Source of the DNA: JAAAPF01 sp046541805
GTDB lineage: Bacteria; Pseudomonadota; Alphaproteobacteria; Geminicoccales; Geminicoccaceae
Length of the DNA stretch: 15,465 bases
Assembly: GCA_046541805.1 (NCBI GenBank)
Contig: JBKHCM010000077.1
Location: 1-15,465 of the forward strand
Direction: 5' to 3'
Shown here piece after piece: positions 5,725 through 12,918 of this stretch; the first letter of the stretch is position 1; every line of letters starts with the position of its first letter. The notes under the pieces are model-generated. The model saw only the letters and a list, made by a program, of their open reading frames with translations. It was not told the origin of the DNA and searched no databases. Both the position numbers and the translations under genes were made by a program.

Positions 5725-6426
5725 TCACGCCACCGCGTCTTCGGCGTCGGCGGCACGCAGCATGGCGAGGATCGACGGGGTATCGTGCACGTCGCCGAAA
5801 AAGCGGTAGAAATTGATCAGCGACGCGGCGTGGGCGCCGTCGTCCGGGGCGGCGCAGGCGTCGGCGAGCATCACCACCCGGTAGTTCAGCATCATCGCGT
5901 CGCGGGCGGTGGATTCGCAGCAGATGTTGGTGGCGACGCCCGCGACCAGGAGCGTGTCGACGCCGCGGGCGCGCAGGCGTGCGTCGAGGTCGGACGCGCC
6001 GGGGATGAAGGCGCTGAAGCGGATCTTGGTGACGTGGAGATCGTCCGGTTCCGAGACGAGCGCATCCCAGAGCGCGTGCGAGCGCGTGCCTTCAGCGAGG
6101 GCGCGCTCGCGCACCGCCCAGCGCTCCGGCGTGTGGAGCTCACGGTAACTCGACCACGCTTCGGCGGGCGTGCGCGGCGCTTCGTTAAGGATCCACACCA
6201 CTGTGCCGCCGGCACGGCGGACCCCGCCCGCGAGGGCGTTGACGTTGGGCACGACGGCGCGGGCGACGGGCGTCTCGAAGGGTTCGCCCGGCGCCATGAA
6301 GTAGTTCTGCATGTCGACGACCAGGAGCGCCGTGCGGGTTGGTTCGAGCGCCTCGACCGCGTGCGGGCGGCCGAGCCGGGCGGTGACGGCGGCGATGGCC
6401 TCCGGCGGCATGGTGAAATCGTGCAT
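5725..6426 (-). CDS. Isochorismatase-fold cysteine hydrolase
   Basis: A 233-residue cysteine amidohydrolase of the isochorismatase-like superfamily, which includes N-carbamoylsarcosine amidase, biuret hydrolase, RutB and nicotinamidase. The catalytic triad is Asp39 (LLVVDMQN), Lys134 (HVTKIRFSAF) and Cys169 (GVATNICCESTARD); the extra Cys170 directly after the nucleophile is a small oddity. The motif around the cysteine is closest by eye to RutB-type ureido-amide hydrolases, and FYRFFGDVHDT near the C-terminus also resembles that group. The start at 6426 is chosen because GGGAG lies suitably upstream and the product begins without the odd MSPSREHA extension offered by the ATG at 6450, which would overlap the amidase. 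It is co-transcribed with the M20 enzyme (4-nt gap) and the amidase (20-nt gap). Confidence 0.85.
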   Translation of the reverse strand: MHDFTMPPEAIAAVTARLGRPHAVEALEPTRTALLVVDMQNYFMAPGEPFETPVARAVVPNVNALAGGVRRAGGTVVWILNEAPRTPAEAWSSYRELHTPERWAVRERALAEGTRSHALWDALVSEPDDLHVTKIRFSAFIPGASDLDARLRARGVDTLLVAGVATNICCESTARDAMMLNYRVVMLADACAAPDDGAHAASLINFYRFFGDVHDTPSILAMLRAADAEDAVA

Positions 6427-6446
6427 GGCGTGCTCCCGGGAAGGGC

Positions 6447-7841
6447 TCAAAGGGCGGGGCGATGTTCAGGCCAGGGGGTGGCGCGCTCGAAGGCGTCGCC
6501 CACCCGCAGGACGGTGGCATCCTCGAAGGGCCGGCCCGCGATCTGTAGGCCGAGCGGCAGCCCGTCGCGTGAGAAGCCGGCGCGGACGCCGAGCGCCGGG
6601 TTGCCGGCGACGTCGAACGGCGAGGTGATGAGCGGTTTTTCGAAAACGTAGAACTTCGACATCGCGTCTAGCTTCGGAGCCGGGCCGGCGCCGCCGGCGG
6701 TGATCAGCACGTCGAACCGCTCGAAGGCGTGCGCCATCTCCTCGACCAGCACGCGTCTGAGCCGCGTCGCCTGGACGTAGTCCGCGGCGGAAAAGAGCGC
6801 GCCGGCATAGAGCCGATCACGCATGATCTCGCCATAGCGTTCGGGCGTCGCCTGCAGATCGGCCTCGTGGATGGCGACCGCCTCGCCGAGCATTATGACG
6901 AAGTTGCAGGCGTGGTACTCCTGCAGCGGCGAGAGCTCGACGGTCTCGATCTCGGCGCCGAGCTCGGCGAGGGTCGCGATCGCCGCCTCCATCGCGGCCA
7001 CCATGTCCGCGCCCGCGGCGAGATCGCGCTCGTAGAAGTGGCGGATCACGCCAATCCTGAGGCCGCGAACGTTACCGTCTAGCGCCGCGGTAAACGCGGC
7101 AGGGTCGCGGGTGGCCGAGGCCGGATCCGCCGGGTCGTGGCCGGCGATCGCGTCGAGCATCAGCGCGGCGTCGCGGGTCGTCCAGGTGAGCGGCCCGCAA
7201 TGGTCGAGCGAGTAGGCCAACGGCGAGACGCCGCGCCGGGAGACCAGCCCGTAGGTCGGCTTGAGCCCGGCGACCCCACAGAAATGCGCCGGCATGCGGA
7301 TCGAGCCGGCGGTGTCGCTGCCGAGCGTGCCGAGCGCGAGCCCGGCCGCCATCGCCGCGCCCGAGCCGCTCGACGAGCCGCCGGTGAAGTGTTCGCCGTT
7401 CCAGGGATTGCGCGCGGGTGGAAAGGGCGTGTCCCACGACGGGCCGCCGAAAGCGAACTCGTGGGTCGCGAGCTTGCCTAGGAGCACCGCCCCGGCGGCG
7501 CGCAGCCGCGCCGTCGTTTCCGCGTCGACGTCGGGCCGCCGTTCGGCGAACACGTGCGAGTGGCACGTCGTCGGCATGTCGGCCGTGTCGTAGATGTCCT
7601 TGAGCGCGACGGGGATGCCGTGGAGCGGGCCGCGCCGGTCTCCCGCCGCAATCTCCGCCTCGGCTTCGCGGGCACGGCGGCGGGCCCCCTCGGAATCGAC
7701 GTGGACATAGGCGCGGACCTGCGGATCGACGCGCGCGATCCGATCGAGCAGGGCGTCGGTCAGCTCCACCGGCGAAAGCTGGCGGGCGGTGATCCGCTCG
7801 GCCGCCTCGGCGATCGTGAGCGTGTGGAGATCGTCGCTCAC
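6447..7841 (-). CDS. Amidase-signature hydrolase (AtzE/GatA-like)
   Basis: A 464-residue amidase-signature enzyme hydrolysing a carboxamide or ureido-type C-N bond in the cytoplasm. The Ser-cisSer-Lys triad is complete: Lys81 (GIPVALKDIYDT), cis-Ser156 (GGSSSGSGAA) and nucleophile Ser180 (GSDTAGSIRMPA), followed by FCGVAGLKPTYG. Spacing is normal for the family. I place the start at GTG 7841 (SDDLHTLTIAEAAERI), 4 nt after the stop of the AtzG-like gene; the frame stays open upstream to 7979, but that stretch is antisense-like Arg/Ser-rich sequence overlapping the small gene. A preceding AtzG-like subunit points to an AtzE-type heteromer, as in the 1-carboxybiuret hydrolase AtzEG. The real substrate may differ; other amidases with such a partner are uncharacterised. 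Confidence 0.88.
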   Translation of the reverse strand: MSDDLHTLTIAEAAERITARQLSPVELTDALLDRIARVDPQVRAYVHVDSEGARRRAREAEAEIAAGDRRGPLHGIPVALKDIYDTADMPTTCHSHVFAERRPDVDAETTARLRAAGAVLLGKLATHEFAFGGPSWDTPFPPARNPWNGEHFTGGSSSGSGAAMAAGLALGTLGSDTAGSIRMPAHFCGVAGLKPTYGLVSRRGVSPLAYSLDHCGPLTWTTRDAALMLDAIAGHDPADPASATRDPAAFTAALDGNVRGLRIGVIRHFYERDLAAGADMVAAMEAAIATLAELGAEIETVELSPLQEYHACNFVIMLGEAVAIHEADLQATPERYGEIMRDRLYAGALFSAADYVQATRLRRVLVEEMAHAFERFDVLITAGGAGPAPKLDAMSKFYVFEKPLITSPFDVAGNPALGVRAGFSRDGLPLGLQIAGRPFEDATVLRVGDAFERATPWPEHRPAL

Positions 7842-7845
7842 CGGT

Positions 7846-8022
7846 TCACTCGGCCCGCGGGCCGAAGACGTGAGCCGGTTCGACCGCCCGGTCGACGCCG
7901 CGGCGCACGCGCCGCCGCATGGCCTCGACGTGCGGCCACGCGGCGTGGATGTCGGCGAGCGCCTGCTCGTCGACGGCATAGCCGAACGCCTGCAAGCGGC
8001 TGCGGAGGTCCTCGAGCGTCAT
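7846..8022 (-). CDS. AtzG-like (DUF4089) small amidase subunit
   Basis: A 58-residue reading frame starting ATG at 8022: MTLEDLRSRLQAFGYAVDEQ, then ALADIHAAWPHVEAMRRRVR and RGVDRAVEPAHVFGPRAE. Two short helices followed by a C-terminal 'EPAhVF.P' are the hallmark of AtzG/DUF4089 proteins. These are GatC-like partners of amidase-signature enzymes, and AtzG stabilises AtzE in cyanuric-acid degradation. It is the promoter-proximal gene of the minus-strand operon, its TGA lies 4 nt before the amidase GTG, and it faces the divergent importer operon. Its size makes it easy to miss. The family call rests on the tail motif, the size and the position; a wholly different small protein is possible but less likely. 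Confidence 0.72.
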   Translation of the reverse strand: MTLEDLRSRLQAFGYAVDEQALADIHAAWPHVEAMRRRVRRGVDRAVEPAHVFGPRAE

Positions 8023-8283
8023 CGTCGTCTCCCGTTGCGCGGGCCGCGGCGGCCTACGCCGACGTCACGCAAGATGAATGCCACTGCTGCGTTCAAGTGC
8101 ATCGGCAGCGGCGCAACTATTGTGTGCTCAAAATAGAGGCAACCTGTGCGCGTCGTTCGCCCGGCTTCCCGCCGGTGAACCGACGGTCGGCGGCATCGAG
8201 GGGCTCCGTGCGGGTTGGCTCGGAGCTTGCGTCTCGTTTCGGCGGCGTGCCGGCGCGGGCACGCGCCACAACGGGATGGGTCT
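8023..8283. promoter_or_regulatory. Divergent intergenic control region
   Basis: This 261-bp gap separates the two divergent operons and must hold both promoters. It includes an AT-richer patch (about 8113-8137, around TTGTGTGCTCAAAATAG). Short dyads are also present: CCGAC-G-GTCGG at 8180-8190 and GCTCCG/CGGAGC at 8203-8208 and 8221-8226. I could not assign a convincing -35/-10 pair on either strand, and no regulator gene lies nearby. Confidence 0.45.
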
Positions 8284-9906
8284 ATGCTGGCAATGAAACG
8301 TGCACCACGGCTCCCGGCGACGCTGGCGGCCATCGCGGCACTCGCCGTCGCGGTACCGGCGGGCGGGGCCCGGGCCGACGGCACGCTCGAGATCGCGATG
8401 ACCGCCTCCGACGTGCCGACGACGACGGGCATGCCGAACAACGGCTACGAAGGCATGCGCTTTTTGGGCTATCCGGTCTTCGAGGGTCTGGTGCTGTGGG
8501 ATCTCGACAGCGCCGACGAACTCGCCGACATCAGGCCCGGCCTCGCGGAGAGCTGGGAGCAGAGCACCGATGACCCGACCCGCTGGGTTTTCGATCTGCG
8601 CGACGGCGTGACCTTCCACGACGGCTCCGCCTTCGACGCCGACGCCGTCATCTGGAATTTGGAGCGCTACTACGACCCGGACTCGACGCAGTTCGACCCG
8701 GAGGGTTCGGCGATCATCCAGGCGCGCAACCCCAACGTCGAATCCTGGGAGAAGATCGACGACGACACCGTCGCGATCACGAGCGACGAGCCCTTGAGCT
8801 ACTTCCCTTACCTGCTGGTCTACATGCTGTTTTCGAGCCCGGCGCAGTTCGAGGCGGTCGGCAGCGACTGGGCGGCCTTCGCCGAGGATCCCTCGGGCAC
8901 CGGCCCGTTCACGATCACGGATGTCCGGTCCCGCGAGAGTGTGACCCTCGCCCGCAACGAGGCCTACTGGGACGACGAGCGCGTACCCGAGCTCGACCGC
9001 ATGATCCTCTACCCGATGCCGGAGGCGACGACGCGGCTCGCCGCGCTACGCTCGGGCCAGGTCGACTGGATCGAGGTGCCGCCACCGGACGCGGTGCCGA
9101 GCATCGAGGCCGCCGGCTTCGAGATCGTCACCAACAGCTACCCTCACGTCTGGCCGTGGGTGTTCAACCTCGCCGCCGAGGGATCGCCGTTCCGCGACGT
9201 GCGTGTGAGGCAGGCGGCGAACTACTGTGTCGACCGTGAAGGCATGGTCGAGCTGTTGAACGGCCTCGCCGAGCCGTCCTACGGCTTCTTCAAGCGGTCG
9301 AACCCGAATTTCGGCGAACCCGAGCACGCCTACGCCTACGACCCCGAGCGCGCCCGCGAACTCCTGGCGGCGTCGGGCTACGGCGAGGGCGAAACCATCC
9401 CCGCCACCGTCATGATCTCGACCAGCGGCTCGGGCCAGATGGTGCCTGTGCCGATGAACGAATACCTGCAGCAGACGCTCGCCGAGTGCGGCTTCGATAT
9501 CTCGTTCGAGGTGGTCGAATGGGGTACCGTCCTGGTCGCCGTCCGCAACGATCCGACCGGCCCGCAGGCGCGCGGCGCCCACGCGCTCAACATGAGCCTC
9601 GTCTCTTCCGACATCTCGCAGATGGCGCGCTGGTTCTGGTCGGGCAACTTCGCGCCCACCGGCTCGAACTGGGGGCAGTGGAAGAACGAGGAGTTCGACG
9701 GTCTCCTCGCCGAGATCCAGTCGGCGAGCGACCCCGCTGTGATCGAGCGGAACACCACGCGCATGAACGAGATCCTGGTCGACGAAGCGCCTTGGCTGTG
9801 GGTCGTTCACGACCTCAACCCGCGGGCGATGTCCCCGGACGTCGAGGGCTTCGTCTCGGCACAGAGTTGGTTCCAGGACTTCACCTCCGTCACCGTCGCG
9901 GAATGA
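8284..9906 (+). CDS. ABC importer substrate-binding protein (SBP_bac_5)
   Basis: A 540-residue periplasmic binding protein of the peptide/nickel/opine family (SBP_bac_5, cluster C). The N-terminus is a clear Sec signal peptide: basic MKRAPR, hydrophobic LAAIAALAVAVPAGG, and probable cleavage after ARA before DGTLEIAM. There is no lipobox Cys. Family blocks are VFEGLVLWD, LAESWEQSTDDPTRWVFDLR with DGVTFHDG, DAVIWNLERY, GTGPFTITD, RNEAYWDD and VRQAANYCVDREGMVE. I prefer ATG 8284, with GGGA seven bases upstream; ATG 8293 (MKRAPR) is equally plausible and leaves the mature protein unchanged. It heads the importer operon and is separated from the permeases by a 64-nt gap with a hairpin. The ligand is unknown; divergence from three amide hydrolases suggests an amide- or ureido-containing solute or peptide. 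Confidence 0.9.
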   Translation: MLAMKRAPRLPATLAAIAALAVAVPAGGARADGTLEIAMTASDVPTTTGMPNNGYEGMRFLGYPVFEGLVLWDLDSADELADIRPGLAESWEQSTDDPTRWVFDLRDGVTFHDGSAFDADAVIWNLERYYDPDSTQFDPEGSAIIQARNPNVESWEKIDDDTVAITSDEPLSYFPYLLVYMLFSSPAQFEAVGSDWAAFAEDPSGTGPFTITDVRSRESVTLARNEAYWDDERVPELDRMILYPMPEATTRLAALRSGQVDWIEVPPPDAVPSIEAAGFEIVTNSYPHVWPWVFNLAAEGSPFRDVRVRQAANYCVDREGMVELLNGLAEPSYGFFKRSNPNFGEPEHAYAYDPERARELLAASGYGEGETIPATVMISTSGSGQMVPVPMNEYLQQTLAECGFDISFEVVEWGTVLVAVRNDPTGPQARGAHALNMSLVSSDISQMARWFWSGNFAPTGSNWGQWKNEEFDGLLAEIQSASDPAVIERNTTRMNEILVDEAPWLWVVHDLNPRAMSPDVEGFVSAQSWFQDFTSVTVAE

Positions 9907-9912
9907 GGCCCG

Positions 9913-9942
9913 CGCCGCGGCGGGGTTCGCCACGCCGCGGCG
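9913..9942 (+). terminator. Stem-loop between binding protein and permease genes
   Basis: CGCCGCGGCG occurs at 9913-9922 and again at 9933-9942; being self-complementary, the copies can form a 10-bp GC stem with a 10-nt loop. No T run follows, so full termination is unlikely. Such structures after binding-protein genes commonly stabilise the upstream message, giving more binding protein than transporter. Confidence 0.45.
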
Positions 9943-9970
9943 GCGCCCGCCCGCACGCGAAGGGTCCACC

Positions 9971-10912
9971 ATGTTCGCCTACGCGATCCGTCGGATTCTC
10001 TACGCCGTGCCGATCCTGTTGGGGGTCTCGGTCGTTGTCTTCGCGCTCGTCCAGATGGCGCCGGGGGACGTCGCCGACATCCTTATCCCGCCGGAGGCAC
10101 CCAAGGAGGTCGCCGACGTGCTGCGCGCGAAGCTCGGCCTCGATCAACCGCTGCACGTCCAATACTTCCTGTGGCTCGGCAATCTGGTGCAGGGGGATCT
10201 CGGCGTTTCCACCTTCACCAACCAGCCGGTGGCCGGCCAACTCTTCGGCGCACTGGCCAACACCCTCAAACTGGCGCTGCCCGCCGCCGTGCTCGGCTTC
10301 GCGCTGGGCATCGCGCTCGGCTCGCTGGCGGCGGTGAACCGCGGCACGTGGCTCGACAAGCTGTTCTCGGCGACCGCGATCACCGGCGTGAGCCTGCCGC
10401 ACTACTGGGTCGGCATCGTTCTCGTCGCACTGTTCGCGGTGATCTGGCCGGTGCTGCCGGCGCAGGGCATGGGGCCCACCGGCGCACCGGTGACGTGGGA
10501 GCACTGGCGCCATCTGCTCTTGCCGGTGTTGACGCTGTCGCTGATCCCGATGGGGGTGGTGAGCCGGCTCGTGCGGGCCACCCTGCTGGAGATCTTGAGC
10601 CAGGAGTTCGTCGGCGCGCTCCACGCCAAGGGGCTCTTGGATCGACGGATCATGGTCCACATCATGAAGAACGCCGCGCCGCCCACGTTGGCGCTCGTCG
10701 GCCTGCAGTTCGGTTACTTATTGGGCGGCTCGATTCTGGTGGAGACCGTGTTCAACTGGCCGGGCTCCGGCAATCTTTTGAGCCTCGCCATCTCCCGCCG
10801 TGACATCCCGGTGCTGTCGGCGACGATCGTGGTGCTGGCCGCCATCTTCGTCTTCATCAACATCTTGGTCGATCTGCTGCAGGCGCTGATCGACCCGCGC
10901 ATGAGGCGCTGA
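9971..10912 (+). CDS. ABC importer permease, DppB/OppB type
   Basis: A 313-residue inner-membrane permease with the DppB layout. It has a first helix at about 8-28 (YAVPILLGVSVVVFALVQMA) followed by PGDVAD, then a periplasmic segment with LGLDQPLHVQYFLWLGNLVQ and GDLGVS. Five further helices lie at about 92-118, 133-160, 180-200, 237-260 and 280-305. The cytoplasmic EAA loop, EFVGALHAKGLLDRRIMVHI (about 216-235), contacts an ATPase subunit. The C-terminus LLQALIDPRMRR is typical. Ribosome site GAAGGG precedes the ATG. The next permease begins 3 nt after the stop. Length and all blocks are normal. Confidence 0.92.
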   Translation: MFAYAIRRILYAVPILLGVSVVVFALVQMAPGDVADILIPPEAPKEVADVLRAKLGLDQPLHVQYFLWLGNLVQGDLGVSTFTNQPVAGQLFGALANTLKLALPAAVLGFALGIALGSLAAVNRGTWLDKLFSATAITGVSLPHYWVGIVLVALFAVIWPVLPAQGMGPTGAPVTWEHWRHLLLPVLTLSLIPMGVVSRLVRATLLEILSQEFVGALHAKGLLDRRIMVHIMKNAAPPTLALVGLQFGYLLGGSILVETVFNWPGSGNLLSLAISRRDIPVLSATIVVLAAIFVFINILVDLLQALIDPRMRR

Positions 10913-10915
10913 GCC

Positions 10916-11824
10916 ATGGTGGTGCAGGTCGACGCCCTACCCGACACCATCGACGCCGCCGAGGCGCTGCGCCGCGCCCGGCAGGGCAAGGGCTACTGGC
11001 GCCGCGTCGGCGAGCGGCTCCGCGCCGACCGGGTGACGATCACCGTGGGCCTCGTCCTCACCGTCATCGTGCTCGCCGCCGTCTTCGCGCCCTGGATCGC
11101 CACCCACGACCCGCTCGAGCACTCGATCATCGACCGCCTCGAGGGCTTTGGGCACGAGGGGCACTGGCTCGGCACCGACGAGAACGGTCGCGACATGTTC
11201 AGCCGGCTGGTCCACGGCGGGCGGATGACGCTGCTCGCGGGCGTGCTACCCGTCCTCCTTGCACTGGTGATCGGCGGCGGGCTCGGCGTCGTCGCCGGCT
11301 ATCTGCGCGGGCTCGCCAACACGCTGATCATGCGCAGCATGGACGTGCTCTACGCCTTCCCCTCGATCCTGTTGGCGATCGCCATCACCGGCATGCTCGG
11401 CACCGGGCTCGAGAATACGATCATCGCGCTCACGGTCACTTTCGTACCGCCGATCGCCCGGATCGCCGAGACCATGACGACGCAGATCCGCGCCCAGGAG
11501 TTCGTGGACGCCGCCCGCACCTCCGGTGCCAGCGCGCTCATGATCATGCGCTACCACATTCTCAACAACGTCCTCGGCGGCATCCTCGTCTACGCCACCA
11601 GCTTGATCTCGATTTCGATCATCCTGGCGGCCGGGCTGAGCTTCCTGGGCCTCGGCGTGCCGCCGCCCGACGCGGAGTGGGGGCTGATGCTGAACAACCT
11701 GCGTCAAGCGATCTGGGTGAACCCCGTGATCGCCGTCCTTCCGGGGGTCATGATCTTCGTCACGTCGATGTGCTTCAATCTCCTGAGTGACGGTCTGCGC
11801 CAAGCCATGGACGTGCGGCTGTGA
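10916..11824 (+). CDS. ABC importer permease, DppC/OppC type
   Basis: A 302-residue permease with the DppC layout. A cytoplasmic N-terminal tail precedes helix 1 (VTITVGLVLTVIVLAAVFAP), and the periplasmic signature HWLGTDENGRDMFSRLVHGG follows at about 82-101. Five more helices come next, with an EAA loop EFVDAARTSGASALMIMRYH (about 197-216). The end GLSFLGLGVPPPDAEWGLML and the closing LSDGLRQAMDVRL are diagnostic. It pairs with the preceding permease to make the translocation pore. Its TGA overlaps the GTG of the next gene by 4 nt (GTGA), implying translational coupling. Confidence 0.92.
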   Translation: MVVQVDALPDTIDAAEALRRARQGKGYWRRVGERLRADRVTITVGLVLTVIVLAAVFAPWIATHDPLEHSIIDRLEGFGHEGHWLGTDENGRDMFSRLVHGGRMTLLAGVLPVLLALVIGGGLGVVAGYLRGLANTLIMRSMDVLYAFPSILLAIAITGMLGTGLENTIIALTVTFVPPIARIAETMTTQIRAQEFVDAARTSGASALMIMRYHILNNVLGGILVYATSLISISIILAAGLSFLGLGVPPPDAEWGLMLNNLRQAIWVNPVIAVLPGVMIFVTSMCFNLLSDGLRQAMDVRL

Positions 11825-12918
11825 ACGCGCCGGACGACGCGCCCGTGTACGCACCTACCGGTGACGTCGCCGCGTCGGGGGCCGTGGTCGAGCCGCGCCG
11901 GCCGGCGATGGTCGTCAACGATCTCCGTAAGCACTTTCCGCTGCGGCGCGGTCTCTTCGGCGGTGCCGGCTCGGTGGTGCAGGCCGTCGACGACGTCAGC
12001 TTCGAGGTCGAGGACGGCGAGACGTTGGGCATCGTCGGCGAGTCCGGCTGCGGCAAGTCGACGACCGCGCGGCTGTTGATGAATCTGCTCGAACCCGACC
12101 GCGGCGACGTCGTCCTCGACGGCATCCGTGTCGGCGGTCCGGACGGGCTCGCCCGCAAGGAACTCTACCGCCGCCTGCAGATGGTGTTCCAGGACTCCTA
12201 CTCGTCCTTGAACCCCCGCCTGCCGGTGGCGCTGTCGATCGCCTTCGGCCTGATGGCGCAAGGCGTGCCCCGCGGCGAGGCGCTCGAGCGGGCCGCCGTC
12301 TTGTTGAGTCGCGTCGGCCTCGATCCGGTACAGTTCGCCAATCGTTACGGCCATGAGCTCTCCGGCGGGCAACGCCAGCGGGTCAACATCGCGCGCGCTC
12401 TCGCGCTTGAGCCGCGCGTGCTAATCCTCGACGAGGCCGTATCCGCCCTCGACAAGTCGATCGAGGCGCAGGTGCTCAACCTGCTCGTAGAACTGAAATC
12501 GGCCTACGCGCTCACCTACATATTCATCAGTCATGATCTCAACGTTGTGCGCTACATAAGTGACCGGGTAATGGTCATGTATCTCGGCCGGGTGGTGGAG
12601 ATCGCCCCGGTCGACGAGCTCTACCGCGCGCCGCGCCATCCCTACACGCGCGCCTTGCTCTCGGCGATGCCGTCGATGAACCCGCGCCGGCGCACCGAGG
12701 ATGCGCCGCTCACCGGCGATCCGCCCAACCCGATCGACCCGCCGTCGGGCTGTCGCTTCCGCACCCGGTGCCCCTTCGCCGAGGCGGTCTGCGCGCATCG
12801 TTCACCCAGCCTCGGCTGGCACGACGATCGTCCGCGCGGCCATCTCGTCGCCTGTCACATGGCCGATCCGACCTCGGGTCATAGCCGCGCCGACAGTAGT
12901 GGAGGAGCGCACCCGTGA
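11821..12918 (+). CDS. ABC importer ATPase, DppF/OppF type
   Basis: A 365-residue ATPase starting at GTG 11821, which overlaps the permease stop. Motifs are Walker A GESGCGKST (73-81), Q-loop MVFQDS (Gln124), signature LSGGQRQR (180-187), Walker B VLILDEAVSALD (200-211) and switch His238 (ISHD). The C-terminal oligo_HPY extension has HPYTRALLSAMP and four cysteines (311, 317, 324, 345) in the CxFxxRCP pattern that in some family members holds an Fe-S cluster. The unusual N-terminal 30 residues (acidic, Ala/Pro-rich) precede the domain proper. LRKHFPLRRGLF and YSSLNPR mark it as F-type. Here it comes before the D-type ATPase, the reverse of the usual dppDF order. The 3' end overlaps the next gene by 4 nt. 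Confidence 0.92.
   Translation: MNAPDDAPVYAPTGDVAASGAVVEPRRPAMVVNDLRKHFPLRRGLFGGAGSVVQAVDDVSFEVEDGETLGIVGESGCGKSTTARLLMNLLEPDRGDVVLDGIRVGGPDGLARKELYRRLQMVFQDSYSSLNPRLPVALSIAFGLMAQGVPRGEALERAAVLLSRVGLDPVQFANRYGHELSGGQRQRVNIARALALEPRVLILDEAVSALDKSIEAQVLNLLVELKSAYALTYIFISHDLNVVRYISDRVMVMYLGRVVEIAPVDELYRAPRHPYTRALLSAMPSMNPRRRTEDAPLTGDPPNPIDPPSGCRFRTRCPFAEAVCAHRSPSLGWHDDRPRGHLVACHMADPTSGHSRADSSGGAHP
12901..12907 (+). promoter_or_regulatory. Strong ribosome binding site for the last ATPase
   Basis: GGAGGAG lies seven bases before the GTG at 12915, inside the coding end of the preceding ATPase. It decides that GTG as the start and supports independent translation of the D-type subunit despite the 4-nt overlap. 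Confidence 0.7.

Noticed and set aside
5524..6651. Plus-strand open frame of about 375 codons opposite the hydrolase operon
   Set aside because: It is antisense to the M20, cysteine hydrolase and amidase genes, which carry clear catalytic motifs, and itself shows no domain-like content.
8113..8142. Possible minus-strand promoter TTGCCT-N16-ATAGTT for the hydrolase operon
   Set aside because: The -10 matches the consensus at only one position and no other pairing in the AT-richer patch is better, so no promoter was called.
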